This document shows positions 9,692-25,054 of a DNA stretch of 64,000 nucleotides, in pieces. The position numbers and the translations under genes were made by a program. How positions within the stretch are numbered: the first letter of the stretch is position 1; each line of letters begins with the position of its first letter. Source of the DNA: Flaccisagitta enflata. Taxonomy: Eukaryota > Chaetognatha > Sagittoidea > Aphragmophora. The notes under the pieces were generated by a model. That model was not told where the DNA came from. It saw nothing but the letters and a program-made list of their open reading frames with translations, and searched no databases. Location: assembly GCA_965153355.1 (NCBI GenBank), contig OZ231126.1:13826001-13890000 (forward strand), in the 5' to 3' direction.

Positions 9692-11067
9692 CTATCTAGA
9701 GCAAAAGTATGTAGACAGTATACTAGCTGGATTTTTTATTCAAAAATAATCTTTAAAAAAACCTTTCAAATACGTTATATATGTAATTTTACCTCTTTAT
9801 GTAACAGTGAGTCTTTCAATATGGGTTTTTTAACATTTCCAAAGAAGTTTAATACATAAATGCATTATGAATCTCCCCTCCTTGAAAACTGTTTAAGATC
9901 ACTTATGTCAGTCAATTTTATATGCTGCCCGAAGCCTTGTTTTCAACCACAATGTTTAAATGGGCTGGAATCAGGCAGGAAAATGTGATAAGTGTTTGGT
10001 TTTGCAGCAGGGATGTAAAATTGGATGAAAAAACCTTCAATTTTTTAAAAGAATAATCTTGATACTACAGGGTGTCCCAAGTCAGTTGTAACATAAAAAA
10101 TCGACATAACTCTGCTTCTAAGTCCTCAAAAATTTGTTTGAAAATAGATCTATGAAGATCTAGGTTTGCACTTTTTGTCACGCCAAACTTAAACTTAGAT
10201 TTTTGGATAGTTGCCGGTCAGAAAAATATCAAATGAGTGGTAACATTTAGTGGAAATTCATCTTTTTTATAGCTGTATTTGGAAGTAGCTAATTTTAACT
10301 GTCTACCATTCTTTAACAAATTGATTTAAAAATCTGGGATTTGTCTCAAATAAAAGATGTTTATACATAGATTGTACATCTGCTTTGAAATTTTAGAAAA
10401 TTTGGACAATTAATCACTTTATTGATGATTTTGATTAAAGATTGTCAAAATCAAAAGGGAAAATCTGAAAAAAATTAATGAAAATCTCACATAATTTTAA
10501 GAACTTGTTAAATCTTTTTGGTAATCTAAAATCTATGACAAATTATCTGCCATTTGAGACCAACCGCAGGGTTTTAGCTCAATTGGTTGAAAAATGCCTA
10601 GCAGTTGAAGACGGCTACTTTCAAGTACAGCAAAAAGCAAAAAATCAAGAAAAGACATGGTCAGAAATCACTTGTGTATTTTAAAGAAATGTGGTCCTTA
10701 GACAAATACTCTGATTGTCATAAAATTTTACATGCAAAAAGTGCAGACAAGATCTTTTTAGATCTTTTTTCAGAAATTGATTTGATAACTTAGAAGCAGA
10801 TATATGTCGATTCTTTATGTTACAACTCACCTGGGACACCCTGTAAAAGCAAAAATCTTGATGCAGTAATTATGCTATTTTTCATTTGGGGTATCAATCT
10901 TGTTTGGCTTGTCATTTCTAAATGGCATGAGCTAGACAGATGCGGTTTGCGCCATTAGCTCAGAAATTGAAAGTAGTTTCAGAATCTCACTGATTTTCAT
11001 ATAGATTTATCATTCTAAGTAGAGTTATTGTTATAAACGCTTGTCTACATACTTATGCTCTAGATAG
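9692..11067. mobile_element. TA-flanked element, CTATCTAG family, copy 1
   Basis: The left end CTATCTAGAGCAAAAGTATG matches the inverted right end CATACTTATGCTCTAGATAG, with about 27 bp of terminal inverted repeat. TA lies on both sides (9690-9691 and 11068-11069), as for Tc1/mariner elements. It has no transposase frame. A second complete element (10068-10843) is inserted in it. Related copies are at 16895-18138 and 38629-39525. Confidence 0.82.
10068..10843. mobile_element. Nested mariner-like MITE with CAGGGTGTCCCA ends
   Basis: Long terminal inverted repeats, roughly 55 bp, start CAGGGTGTCCCAAGTCAGTT on the left and end CTGGGACACCCTG on the right. TA is duplicated at 10066-10067 and 10844-10845. 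CAGGGTGTCCC ends are common in mariner-type elements. The only open frame (10478-10684) shows no transposase features, so this 776-bp copy is non-autonomous. Confidence 0.88.
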
Positions 11068-11115
11068 TATCTTCTTCCATTTTTCCCTGCATGTCTCTCT
11101 CCCCTCTCCCTATTC

Positions 11116-11779
<664 letters not shown>

Positions 11780-12675
11780 CCTTCTCCGGAGCCTTCACGA
11801 CCCGGGCCTCCCTCTGCCAGGCCTCCATCGCCCAGGCCTGCCGTTTCCCTCACCCAGGCTTCCATTGTCACAAAGCCGCGTGTATTATCACCATCGCACT
11901 TCCATTACCAAGGCCTCCAACATCTACACCTTCACCAACCAGGCCACCGCTACCCAGGCTTCTATTGTCGCCGAGGCTGCGCGTGTTATCACCATCGCGT
12001 ATCCCAATCAAATCCTTTATTACACAGGCCCCCATCACCGAGGCCTCCTTCTTCCTGGCTTCCATCACTCAGACCTCCATCAGCCTGGCCTCTGTTGTCA
12101 CCAAGGACGCGTCTTACCACGAGCGCGTTTCCATCACCCAGGCCTCTGGCATCAACGCCTCTTATTGTGACCAAGGCCGCGCATCTTACCACCATCGTGT
12201 AATCATTTTCCAGGCCTCCATCACCGAGGCCTCTATTGTCACCAGAGTCGTGTGTGTTACCACCATCGCTTTTACATCCCCTGGGCTTCTATTGTCGCCA
12301 AGGCTGCGCGTGTTACCACCATCGCATTTCCATCACCCAGGCCTCTATTGTCACCAAGGCCGTGCGTCTTACCACCATTGCATTTCCATCACCCAGGCCT
12401 CTATTGTCACCAAGGCCGTGCGTCTTACCACCATTGCATTTCCATCACCCAGGCCTCTATTGTCACCAAGGCCGTGCGTCTTACCACCATTGCATTTCCA
12501 TCACCCAGGCCTCTATTGTCGCCGTGGCCACGCATCTTACCACCATCACATTTTCAATTCCATAACCCAGGCCTCCTCTGTCACTGAGGCCGCGCGTCTT
12601 ACCACCATCGCGTTTCCATCACCCAGGCCTCTTATTGTCGCCAAGGCTGCACGTCTTACCACCATCGCGTTGCCC
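11780..12675. repeat. 56-bp minisatellite
   Basis: Units contain CACCCAGGCCTCTATTGTC, ACCAAGGCCGTGCGTC and TTACCACCATTGCATTTCC. The central copies begin at 12324, 12380, 12436 and 12492, exactly 56 bp apart and nearly identical; outer units are more diverged and vary in length. Because 56 is not a multiple of 3, reading frames rotate between units, so the long open frames here (330 aa on plus) are unlikely to be a gene. Confidence 0.92.
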
Positions 12676-12727
12676 CCACCAAAAGCCGTTAATCTTTTTA
12701 GTTTCTGCGACGGAAGCAAAAAAAATG

Positions 12728-12958
12728 TTTGAGCCAATGAGAAACGAGAAAACCAAAGCCTATTTCGCCTTTTTCGCCTTTTTGCCATTTTTGGAAAATT
12801 TCGCGGTTTTTCGCCCTCGAAGTCGAAGAAGAAGAAAAAGATGAAGATGAAGAAGAAGAAGAGACAAACCAAAAAACTTGCGGCCATCTTGAATTTTTCA
12901 ATCTTCGCTAATCCAGAGGACGATCCGACGATTGTAATGGCGACCGATCATCTTAAAA
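12728..12958. promoter_or_regulatory. Possible promoter region (CCAAT word, ATGGCCGC start context)
   Basis: A CCAAT word sits at 12733-12737. On the minus strand an AAGATGGCCGC word (about 12880-12890) resembles a YY1 site or strong start context; it opens a 113-codon frame running back into the minisatellite. On the plus strand ATGGCGACC at about 12936 opens a frame of 25 codons. Neither frame has a recognised domain or clear splice site. Low confidence. Confidence 0.2.
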
Positions 12959-12959
12959 G

Positions 12960-13842
12960 TCAAGCCGATTTTCTACAACGTACAAACTTGAAAGTGTTTC
13001 TTGTTCAAAAGTGACAGTGAATCCAGCAGCATTCCACGTCTACATCTGTTCTAAAGTCATTCATCAATCGAACATTTTTGCCCAATGTCCCGGTTTGGCG
13101 CCACGTCTGGAGCTTATGCAAAACGGCGATTTTTAGATATGAGAATAACAAACAAATAAATATGCTAAGAACAAACATTTAAAAGGTCATACCGCAGACC
13201 TAACTGATTTTGGAAGGAGGTGAAAATGTTAAAGCGCTGATTCTGATCCTGGAGCGCTGATCCCGTCGCAGCGTTTGAAAGTACAAGACAATTCTTGAAA
13301 GGAAATTCCATCCACTAAAATAACACCGGTCATTGTGTTGGTGTTGGTGGACAACACTCAACAGCAAGGCGAGAGAAAAAACGTTGATCTGTATTTATAT
13401 CTTGATATATCGATAGTCTTACATCGGCGCGGTAACGACTTAAAATGACCCAACTGCCGAGTGACATTCAGTGACCGAATAAAGCTACTCTAAACTCCTT
13501 CTTAGCAAATCAATTCACGAAAGTATTTGTTCTAAAAACCTGAACTATCCACGCCCTTTAAGAAAGATATTTTTCTCCACCGCTCAGCCAATTCTGTATT
13601 GCCGGTTTAATCGCATTAAAGATAGCTTTCAAAAAAGAAAAAAAACTTACTGAGAGCGTTTGAAAATTCTCATTCATCTGTCATTTGTTATGTATAAGTA
13701 CTCGAGGCCAGTCGCTGAAAAATGTCATTGAAAAATCGTCTGAAAGATTATAAAGAATTAAGGTCTTAAATGAAATTAAAAATTCAAAAAAGGTCCACGA
13801 ATAAAAGAATAAAAAAAAACTAAAAAAAAAGAGAGAAAAAAG
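12960..13842. other. Unannotated sequence upstream of the acidic-protein gene
   Basis: AT-rich sequence with A-runs near 13630 and 13810. It may contain the promoter and 5' untranslated region of the following gene, but I see no defined elements. Confidence 0.4.
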
Positions 13843-15291
<1,449 letters not shown>

Positions 15292-15314
15292 CTTTACTTG
15301 CTTCAAGTTCATTT

Positions 15315-15316
<2 letters not shown>

Positions 15317-15380
<64 letters not shown>

Positions 15381-15402
15381 CTCTCTCTCTCTTCTCTCTC
15401 TG
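15317..15402. repeat. (CT)n microsatellite
   Basis: CT run with one GCT and one TTC interruption, between the acidic-protein gene and the protease gene. Confidence 0.96.
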
Positions 15403-15801
15403 AATGAATGACTGAAGGAATTATCAAATGAATTGTATGAACGAATGAATGACCGACCGTCGGAGTGATCTAAATCACCAGGGCATGAAATAGTCCAGAG
15501 GCAGAATGATGATAAAGATAAACGAATTCCTGCTGAATACGGGAACTGTACATGATAGGGAACCTGCCACTGGTCATCCGGACATCCGGACGCAACATGC
15601 AACAATAACAGCTCGAGTTGAATCCGGCCCTGACCAATATATTCGTCTTCCAATGCTGCCAATTTTGATAACATAGTTTCAAACATCAGTCGATTTCTCA
15701 CGATCTTTTTTTTTCTTTTCAATTGTTGATTAATTCAGCTCACAGCCTTATCATAAAAGAACTTGATTTTTTTTGTTCTCTTTTTTCTCTTTTTTCTTAA
15801 A

Positions 15802-15985
15802 ATGATGATTTTGATTATAATTGCGGCATTGCCGATTTTTGCGGCGGCTTATGAAAGTTGCGGCAAGAAAGGTGCTTCCAGCCGCATTGTTAATGGACTT
15901 CCTGCTGCACATGGAGAATTTCCGTGGCAAATCTCACTCCAATTTGCCGCAAAACCAAATCAACAGAAACGACACATTTGTGGTG
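15802..15985 (+). CDS. Protease exon 1 (signal peptide to Cys42 equivalent)
   Basis: Starts at the first of two adjacent ATGs after a T-rich leader. It encodes the signal peptide, propeptide, IVNG N-terminus and HICG, ending at G|GTAAGT, a perfect donor. An upstream in-frame Met would give a poor signal sequence, so 15802 is preferred. Confidence 0.92.
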
Positions 15986-18900
15986 GTAAGTAATAGGTCA
16001 TTATTAAAACGTAGCTATTTTCCTAAAGAGACCTAAAGGAAATGGTTACGTTTTTATCTAAAATGACCCGTTACATGTGCGATTGTGCGTGTGTTTGGGA
16101 AGGTATAATGTACAGACAGACCATTAATATAGCGTGTGGACGCACATAAAGTTTTAGCACCACCTCCTACAGCCCAAACCCAACAACCAATTTTTTCACT
16201 TGGAACTGATCTGGATACCTTGGGACCATACAAATGGCGCCACCGTGGCGATTTTTGAATTTCCACTATTAACCCCCCAATTTTGCGATTTTTTAGCCCT
16301 TAGGGGGTGGTTTAGGGGTGGGCAAAAGGTGGTCATTAGAGGGGGTTAGTAGTGGAAACTCAAAAATCGCCACGGTGGCGCCATTTTTATTGTCCCATAA
16401 TATCTAGAGCAGTTCTTAGTGAAAACATTGGTTAATGGGTTCGGGCTGTAGGGGGTCGTGCTAAAATTTGTGCCTCCACACTCTAAATTAGTGGTCCGTC
16501 TGTAAACTATGTATGAGTGGAAAGGGGAGAAGCGAGTGCGTTTGCTTGGAATACATGGTGGAAGGTAGACGCTTCAAAATACGCATGCATCCTTTCACTC
16601 AGTACAAAATACACTCGCCGTAAAAAAAAATAGTTATTCAGAATTAACCAATGACTCAAACAGATCGAGTATCAAGTGTTACCATGTCATTTTATACGTT
16701 GCTCCTCATATTGCTTTTAACAAATGATCTATATCCGCTTGAAATTGAATCAGGTACGTTAATCGGTCCTGGTTGGGTGTTATGCGCGGCTCATTGCTTC
16801 GACAGAAATATCAACGCGGCCAAGTTTCATGTTCGTGTCGGCGATTGGCATCTCAATAAACAAGATGGCTCTGAACAAGGTGACTGGATCTCTACTACCT
16901 TGGAAAAAAGTATTTATACACCCACAGTATATTATGATTTTCAAACTGAATATTCACTTAATCATTATACTGAAAGTGTTTGTGTGTCAGGTGACTTGTT
17001 TTTAAACTGAACATTTTTGTTAAAGGTTTTGAAAACAATTTTCAGTATCATTTTAATAATTACATATAATCTTACCTTATCATTTTTGAGCAAATTGTGT
17101 GTTTTAGGAAAGTGTTTATAATTTTGTTTGCCATTTCTAAACGATCGAAGCTACCAGAACCAGGTTGGACTCATCTTTTAGATTTTTTGATGTAGATTAT
17201 TTTGCTTTTTTGAAAAAAGTATCTAGCTGCCCTGGAAGCAGAGATATCTTGTGTTGAAAGCGTCCAAGAGTTTTCATATTTTAACGGGTGGTCAAAAAAA
17301 AAGTGACTTTTTCATTTTCTCATATCTTTTGTAAAAAAATATTTAGAGTATACTTTCTTTTTTTGCCAATAAGATATAGTGCAGTAGAATTTTTTTTATT
17401 ATTATGATTTTTGTACATTTTTTGTACATTTCAAATTATTTACAATAAACTGATTTTAATTTTGGACCGCTTTGATTTTTACCAAAAATTTTCTATAATA
17501 AAATTGAAGTTTTTTTATAGATTCACTGTCTACAGTTAAGGACGACTCAAAAACTGCTAAAAAATTGAAGAAAAATTATAAAAATACAAACATATACCAA
17601 AACAAAAGATACTTCCAAAAAACATCCATCTTTTTTCTATTCAAATCTCTCAAACAAAAGCTTGGAGGCTTATAAATAATTTTATTTATTTCAGACAGGA
17701 CCTAATAAACATATTTGTTTCTTAAAAACCACTGATTATCTATGTTATAACTGATTCATGCAAACATTTTATTTTTTGTATTTATATAATTATCTGTTTT
17801 ACAAAACTGAAAAAAATTCAACTTTTTTATACATTTTATTTCATTTTTAAAATATTAACATATAAAAAAAATTTCAAACTTATTAGAAAAAATTCTAGCT
17901 TAATCACTTTTTTTTTGACCACCCGTTACTACCCTCAATATTATCCAGATTTATAAATTGAATGTTTTTACTCTTTTGCTTGTAGTTTCTAAACGGTTAG
18001 AGTTACAGAGACCAGATTAGACTCAATTTGAAGATTTTTTGATGAAGATTAATTTTCTTTTTTCAAAAATCTATTTGGCGTTTCATGAAGGTGAGATATC
18101 CTTGGTAGAAGTTGTATATATACTTATTTCCTAGATAGTAGTCAACAAATAAATGAAATAAGCCAAATTAGCGCTAACGAAGAGCACCATACATTTACAA
18201 CATATACATCAGAGTCGTTAGAGACCACCGCACTGTGGGCTTAATTGTGCGCTAGGTGGCTCATTGTGAATTGCGTTAAGCAATTCACTATAACTCCACA
18301 AAATATTTTTCTTCATTTTTTTTTCTTTTTTTTCTCTTTTTTTTTCCTTCCAGTCTCTTTGAAAATAGGGTTTTGTTTTTCACTGTCTTTCTCTTGTCCT
18401 TCCCTTGTCTAACCCTGTATGAAAACGGTTTCTGTTTCTTTGTCCTTCCCTTGTCTTTCCCCATATGAAAATGGCTTTTGTTTCTCTGTTCCCCTCTTGT
18501 CTTTCCCTATATGAATATGGGTAATGTTTTTCTGTTCTTCCCTTGTCTTTCCCTATGTTAATATGGGTAATGTTTTTCTATTCTTCCCTTGTCTTTCCCT
18601 ATGTGAATATGGGTAATGTTTTCCAGTTCTTCCCTTGTCTTTCCCTATATCAATATGGCTTTTGTTTCTTTTTTCTTTCCTTGTCTTTCCCTATGTGAAT
18701 ATGGGTAATGTTTTTCAATTCTTCGCTTGTCTTTCCCTATATCAATATGGCTTTTGTTTCTCTTTTCTTCCCTTGTCTTTCCCGTTATGAATATGGGTAA
18801 TGTTTTTCAATTCTTCCCTTGAATATGGGTAAAGTTTTTTATTCCTCCCTGGTCTTTTCCTACATCAGTATGGCTTTTGTTTCTCTGTTCTTCCCTTGTC

Positions 18901-21900
18901 TTTCCCTATATGAATACGGGTAATGTTTTTCAATTCTTCCCTTGTCTTTCCCCATATCAATATGGCTTTTGTTTGTTTGTCCTTCCCTTGTCTTTCCCTA
19001 TATGAAAATGGGTAATGTTTTTCAGTTCTTACCTTGTCTTTCCTTATATGAAAATGGGTAATGTTTTTTAGTTTTTCCCTTGTCTTTCCCTATATATATA
19101 GGGGTAATGTTATTCAACTCTTTCTTTGTCTTTCCCTTTATGAATATGGGTAATGTTTTCCAGTTCTTCCCTTGTCTTTCCATACATCAATATGGCTTTT
19201 GTTTCTCTGTTCCTCCCTTGTCTTTCCCTATACACATTTAGGTAATGTCTTCAGTTCTTCCCTTGTCTTTCCCTTTATATATAGGGGTAATGTTTTTCTA
19301 CTCTTTCCTTGTCTTTCCCTATACAAATATGGGTAATGTTTTTCGGTTCTTCCCTTATTATCCCCTACATCAATATGGCTTTTGTTTCTCTGTTCTTCCC
19401 TTGTCTTTCTTTAAATGAATATGGGTAATGTTTTTCAATTCTTCCCTTATCTTCCCCTATATCAATATGGCTTTTGTTTCTCTATCTTTCCCTTGTCTTT
19501 CCCTGTATGAATATAGGTGATGTTTTACAGTTCTTCCCTTGTCTTTTCCTATATGAACATGGGGAATGTTTTTGTTCTTCCCTTGTCTTTCCCTACATCA
19601 ATATGGCTTTCGTTTCTCTGTACTTCCCTTGTCTTTCCCTATATGAATATGGGTAATGTTTTTCAATTCTTCCCTTATCTTCCTCTATATCGATATGGCT
19701 TTTGTTTCTCTATCCTTCCCTTGTCTTTCCACGTATGAATACGGGTAATGTTTTTCAGTTCTTCCTTTGTCTCTCCCTGTATGAATATAGGTTATGTTTT
19801 TTTAGTTTTTCCCTTGTCTTTCCCTATATCAATATGGCTTTTGTTTCTCTGTTCTTCCCTTGTCTTTCCCTGCATGAATATGGGTAATGTTTTTCAGTTC
19901 TTCCCTTGTCTTCCCCTACATCAATATGGCTTTTGTTGCTCTGTTTTTCCCTTATCTTTTTCTATATGAATATGGGTAATGTTTTTCAGTTCTTCCATTG
20001 TCTTCTCCTATATCAATATGGCTTTTGTTTCGCTGTTCATCCTTTGTCTTTCCCTATACGAATATGAATATGGGTAATGTTTTTCAATTCTTCCCTTATC
20101 TTCCCCTTTATCAATATGGCTTTTGTTTCTCTATCCTTCCCTTGTCTTTCCCTGTATAAATATGGGTAATGTTTTTCAGTTCTTCCCTTGCCTCTCCCTA
20201 TATAAATATGGGTATTGTTTTTCAGTTCTCCCTTTGTCTTTCCCTATATCTATATGGCTTTTGTTTCTCTGATCTTCCCTTGCCTTTCCCTGTATGAATA
20301 TAGGTAATGTTTTTCAGTTCTTCCCTTGTCTTCCCCTACATCAATATGGCTTCTGTTTCTATGCTCTTCCCTTGTTTTTCCTTGTATGAATACGGGTAAT
20401 GTTTTTCAGTTCTTCCCTTGTCTTCCCCTACATCAATATGGTTTTTGTTTCGCTGTTCATCCTTTGTCTTTCCCTATATGAATATGGGTAATGTTTTTTC
20501 AAATCTTCCCTTATCTTCCCCTTTATCAATATGGCTTTTGTTTCTCTATCCTTCCCTTGTCTTTCCCTGTATAAATATAGGTAATGTTATTCAGTTCTTC
20601 CCTTGTCTCTCCCTATATAAATATGGGTATTGTTTTTCAGTTCTTCCCTTGTCTTTCCCTATATCAATATGGCTTTAGTTTCTCTGATCTTCCCTTGTCT
20701 TTCCCTGTATAAATATGGGTAATGTTTTTCAGTTCTTCCCTTGTCTTCCTCTACATCAATATGGCTTTTATTTCTCTGTTCTGCCCTTGTCTTTCCCTAT
20801 ATGAATATAGGTAATGTTTTTTAGTTCTTCACTTGTCTTCCCCTACATCAATATGACTTTGGTTTCTTTGCTCTTCCCTTGTCTTTCCCTGTATGAATAC
20901 GGGTAATGTTTTTCATTTCTTCCCTTGTCTTCCCCTACATCAATATGGCTTTTGTTTGTCTGTTCTACCCTTGTCTTTCCTTGTTTGAATATGGGTAATG
21001 TTTTTCAGTTTTTCTTTGTCTTACCCTATATCAATATGGCATTTTTTCTCTGTTCTTCCGTTGTTTTTCCCTACATGTGACATGATTATGTGTGTATTTT
21101 TCAGCTCCTCTTCGTCTTTCCCTATATCAATATGGCTTTTGTTTCTCTGTTCTTCCCTTCTCTCTCTCCCTTAATGATTATGGGTAATGTTCTTCAGTTC
21201 TTCCCTTGTCTTTCTCAACATGAATATGGCTTTCATTTCTCCATTATTTCCTCATCCTATGCTTTCACTTCTTGTTTTAGTATTACAAAATAAAATTCAA
21301 GTATTTCCACTAAACATGTTGTCAATTGCACCTGCAATTCACATGTTTGGCGACAGCCACTGGTTGGGGATTGACATTGCATCTTTTCTATTACATTGTT
21401 CCTTATGAAATGTACAGAGTGAAAAACATTTTTCTGCATATTTTCAGATGTTATGAAACTATTTATACCCAATATTGACTCATTTCTATTGGATTAAAAG
21501 CTTTAAGAGCTTAAAGTACAAAAGAAGAGAAATTTGAGAAAATTAAGTGAAAATTACTGCTAAAATCTCTTACATTTAGTATTCAAATTGTCTAATGTTT
21601 TGACCAAATGAATCAAATTTTTGTCGTTGTTCAATAAGATTCCTTAATAAGGTGCTCAAAAAAAATCATTTTTTTGCTCATTTAGCTCATTTTGCTCATT
21701 TTTCTTCCAATCAAATATAGATTTTTACTTTTATCCACATTATTACTGGTCCATTTCAGGCCCAGAAAATCGCAATTTGCACGGCAAAGCACGGCTTGAG
21801 CCATAGCATTCTGGATTCAGGACCCCTTGAACTACATTTTGGCATTGGTCACTCATTGTGCGTCCTTGTGCAATTTTTTTTATTTATAGGGTAATAAACG

Positions 21901-23083
21901 CATGCAAATTAGGTCAAATATGTAGTAATAGTAGACTAATTTGCTAGTGCTAAAAATGTAAAAAATGATGATTTTTAAAATTTTTCCAGACATATAAACA
22001 TCAATGAAGGAATCCAATCCAATATTGAAGATATCATGAGCTTTTTGTAATCTTAACAGATAATCCAAAAAATTCATTGATTTTTCTTGAAATTCAGCAT
22101 TTTTCGTAGTAATGTCCATTTAAGTCGCCTTTTTTCACTCTAAATCACCATAAAACCTGTCAAATGGACCGGTAATAAATGCTAAAATAGTACTATGACC
22201 ATTCTACTTAGTTTGAGCCATATAGCAGAGATTTTCAGAAAATTTTCACCCAAATACCCAAGGAGCCATCTAGCGCAATCCGTGGCCCTTAGTGCACCGT
22301 TCAGACACAGACACAAACAAACAAACAAACACAACATGTCCTCTTCTTTTTTAGGTGCGACAAAGCGCCTCTTTAACTGGCTGTGTCCGTTGGTTGGTCG
22401 GCCGGTCGGTCGGGTAACGCATTCGTTCGACGATCCACACGTCGCACTAGGGTAGGTCAATATGCGTTTTTGTCTCAGATTGTCATGTAAGTTACGGAGG
22501 ACATCCGACTTGAAAAATGACGAATGATGGCAAAAAAATCCGCGTTCAAATCCTTGTATGTTCAATGTTCATAACACTTTTCGCTAACAAAAAACACAAT
22601 AGACGCTGTTGGGTTCAATTAGAGTCACAGCTTGTCAGTTAATCTTCAAGTAGTTAATAACGATTAAGTACCTCACTTGAAGCATATCCACTTCTCTCTT
22701 ATAAGAAAAACATTCGTTTATGCTAGGAAGTTTCACGAGCAAATGTTTTCAACGAAAGTTCCATAGCCTTAGTTGAGAACTGACTGCAATATGCAAATTA
22801 GGGAAAAAGGAGAGATTCCATTGCATCGGGTCTCGGTGTTCCTTCTTGATAGCGAGTGTCGATTTCTGATCGTAGAGCACCGCTAAGGCGCTATTCGTAC
22901 ATAATCATTGCGTCTTAGCGTAAAGTAGCGTCCTCAAATTGTCCTGTATGGATAGTGATGAAGAAGACTAGATGGGCATTTTAAAAAGAGCGGAGGTCCG
23001 CTCATTCGCGAATCGCAAAAAATCGTGACCCACCGACTAACTAGGTGACCGTCTGCTTGGAAGAGAAACAATAAAAAACTGGA

Positions 23084-23135
<52 letters not shown>

Positions 23136-23163
23136 GAGAAAGAAGGAAAGGAAGACAGACGGA

Positions 23164-23235
<72 letters not shown>

Positions 23236-23800
23236 AGGAAAGAAAGATAGAAGGAAAGGAAGACAGACGGAAAGAAAGAAAGAAAGAAAGAAAGAAAGAA
23301 ACAGAAAGAAAGACAGACGGAAAGTAAGACAAACAGAAAGAAAGAAAGACAGATGGAAAGAAAGAAAGACAGATGGAAAGAAAGAAAGACAGACGGAAAG
23401 AAAGAAAGACAGATGGAAAGAAAGAAAGACAGACGGAAGAAAGAAAGACAGATGGAAAGAAAGAAAGACAGACGGAAAGAAAGAAAGACAGACGGAAAGA
23501 AAGAAAGACAGACGGAAAGAAGGACGGACGGAAAGAAAGAAGGACAGACAGAAAGAAAGACAGACGGAAAGAAAGAGAGACGGCAAGAGAGACGGAAAGA
23601 AAGATAGACGGAACGAAAGACAGACAGAAAGAAAGACAGACGGAAAGAAAGACAGACGGAAAGAAAAAAAGACGGGAAGAAAGACAGACGGAAAGAAAGA
23701 CAGACGGAAAGAAAGACAGACGGAAAGAAAAACAGACGGAAAGAAAAACAGACAGAAAGAAAAACAGACGGAAAGAAAGACAGACGGAAAGAAAGAAAAA

Positions 23801-23848
<48 letters not shown>

Positions 23849-24929
23849 AAAAAAGAAAGAAAGAAACGAAAAGAAAAAAAGGGGAAAAAAGCGGAAAATA
23901 CAAGGGAAGGAAAGGGGAAAAAATTAGCTCACATGAAGAAAAACATTTTATAGATGAAAAAAGTCAATCCGTGTTCTGATCTAATCGCCAACGTGAAAAA
24001 GATTGACTGCTTCGCTTTGCTTATCACTCTGCATAGTCTCTCTGTACACTACCGCACGTAGACTGCTTGACAGAAGATTGCTTAAGTTCGCGCTAAATAA
24101 AATGGGTATAGAAACTTGCTGTTGGAGATTTTAGGGGGGAAAATTGTCATACCGAACTGGTTAAATCGGAGAGGAAACGCAGTTCAATTTTTTTTTCAAG
24201 ATTTTTTTTTCATTTTGTGAACGATGAAGATACAAGGATTTGAAGGTCGCGCAAGGTCTCAATCTTTTACAAATAGCATCTCGAGTGTTTTTGCCAACTT
24301 ACATGAAGATACATTAAGGTACGCAATATGACCTTCCCTAACGTCGCACCATATTGGCCTACTTGGCCTTGTTTCTTTCTTTCCTTTTTTTTTTTTTTGT
24401 TAATCGCACCACCAGACTTCGCCGTGATCTTCACTTTTCTACTGCCCAGCCTCGTTACGTTTCCATGTCCGTGTGTCTGAATTTTCGTTTTGTCTCATTA
24501 CACCACCAGACATCAGCGTCTCAGATATCATAATTTGTCCACTGTTCAGGCGCGTTACACTATATGTCCTTGAGTCCTAATCTCATTTTATTCCTTGCGA
24601 CATCAGATATCGCCGTATCCAAGATTATCACTCACCGAGCATATCAGTTCCCTAACGACATGCAAAATGACATCGCTTTGCTCAAATTGGCCCAAAAGGT
24701 GGATTTCTCTGGCCCATATGTTGGTCCAGCCTGTTTGCCAAATAAAGCAGAAGACTATCGAGGGACAGGCGGATGCTGGCTCTCTGGTAATCCTTCTAAA
24801 TGAGATGTTATCATTGCAGTTTCCACTGTTGTGATTTTGTTTTGATGTTCATCTTAATGTTGCTATTGTCAATGATGATGATGACGATGATAATGATGAT
24901 GATGAGGATTATAAATTGATGATGAATTT

Positions 24930-24982
<53 letters not shown>

Positions 24983-25019
24983 AATGATGATGATGATGAT
25001 GATCATGACAATGATGATC

Positions 25020-25054
<35 letters not shown>

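Noticed and set aside
15763-15801. Upstream Met as protease start
   Set aside because: It adds a Phe/Leu-rich T-tract translation before a good signal peptide; the tandem ATG at 15802 gives a normal 16-residue signal sequence.
16880-17010. Exon 2 of the protease continuing to the stop near 17008
   Set aside because: A GT donor at 16880 joins in frame to exon 3 and restores the family sequence; the read-through is intron plus transposon.
23037-23927. 288-aa minus and 184-aa plus frames as low-complexity proteins
   Set aside because: Both are translations of the GAAA/GACAGACG array inside a protease intron.
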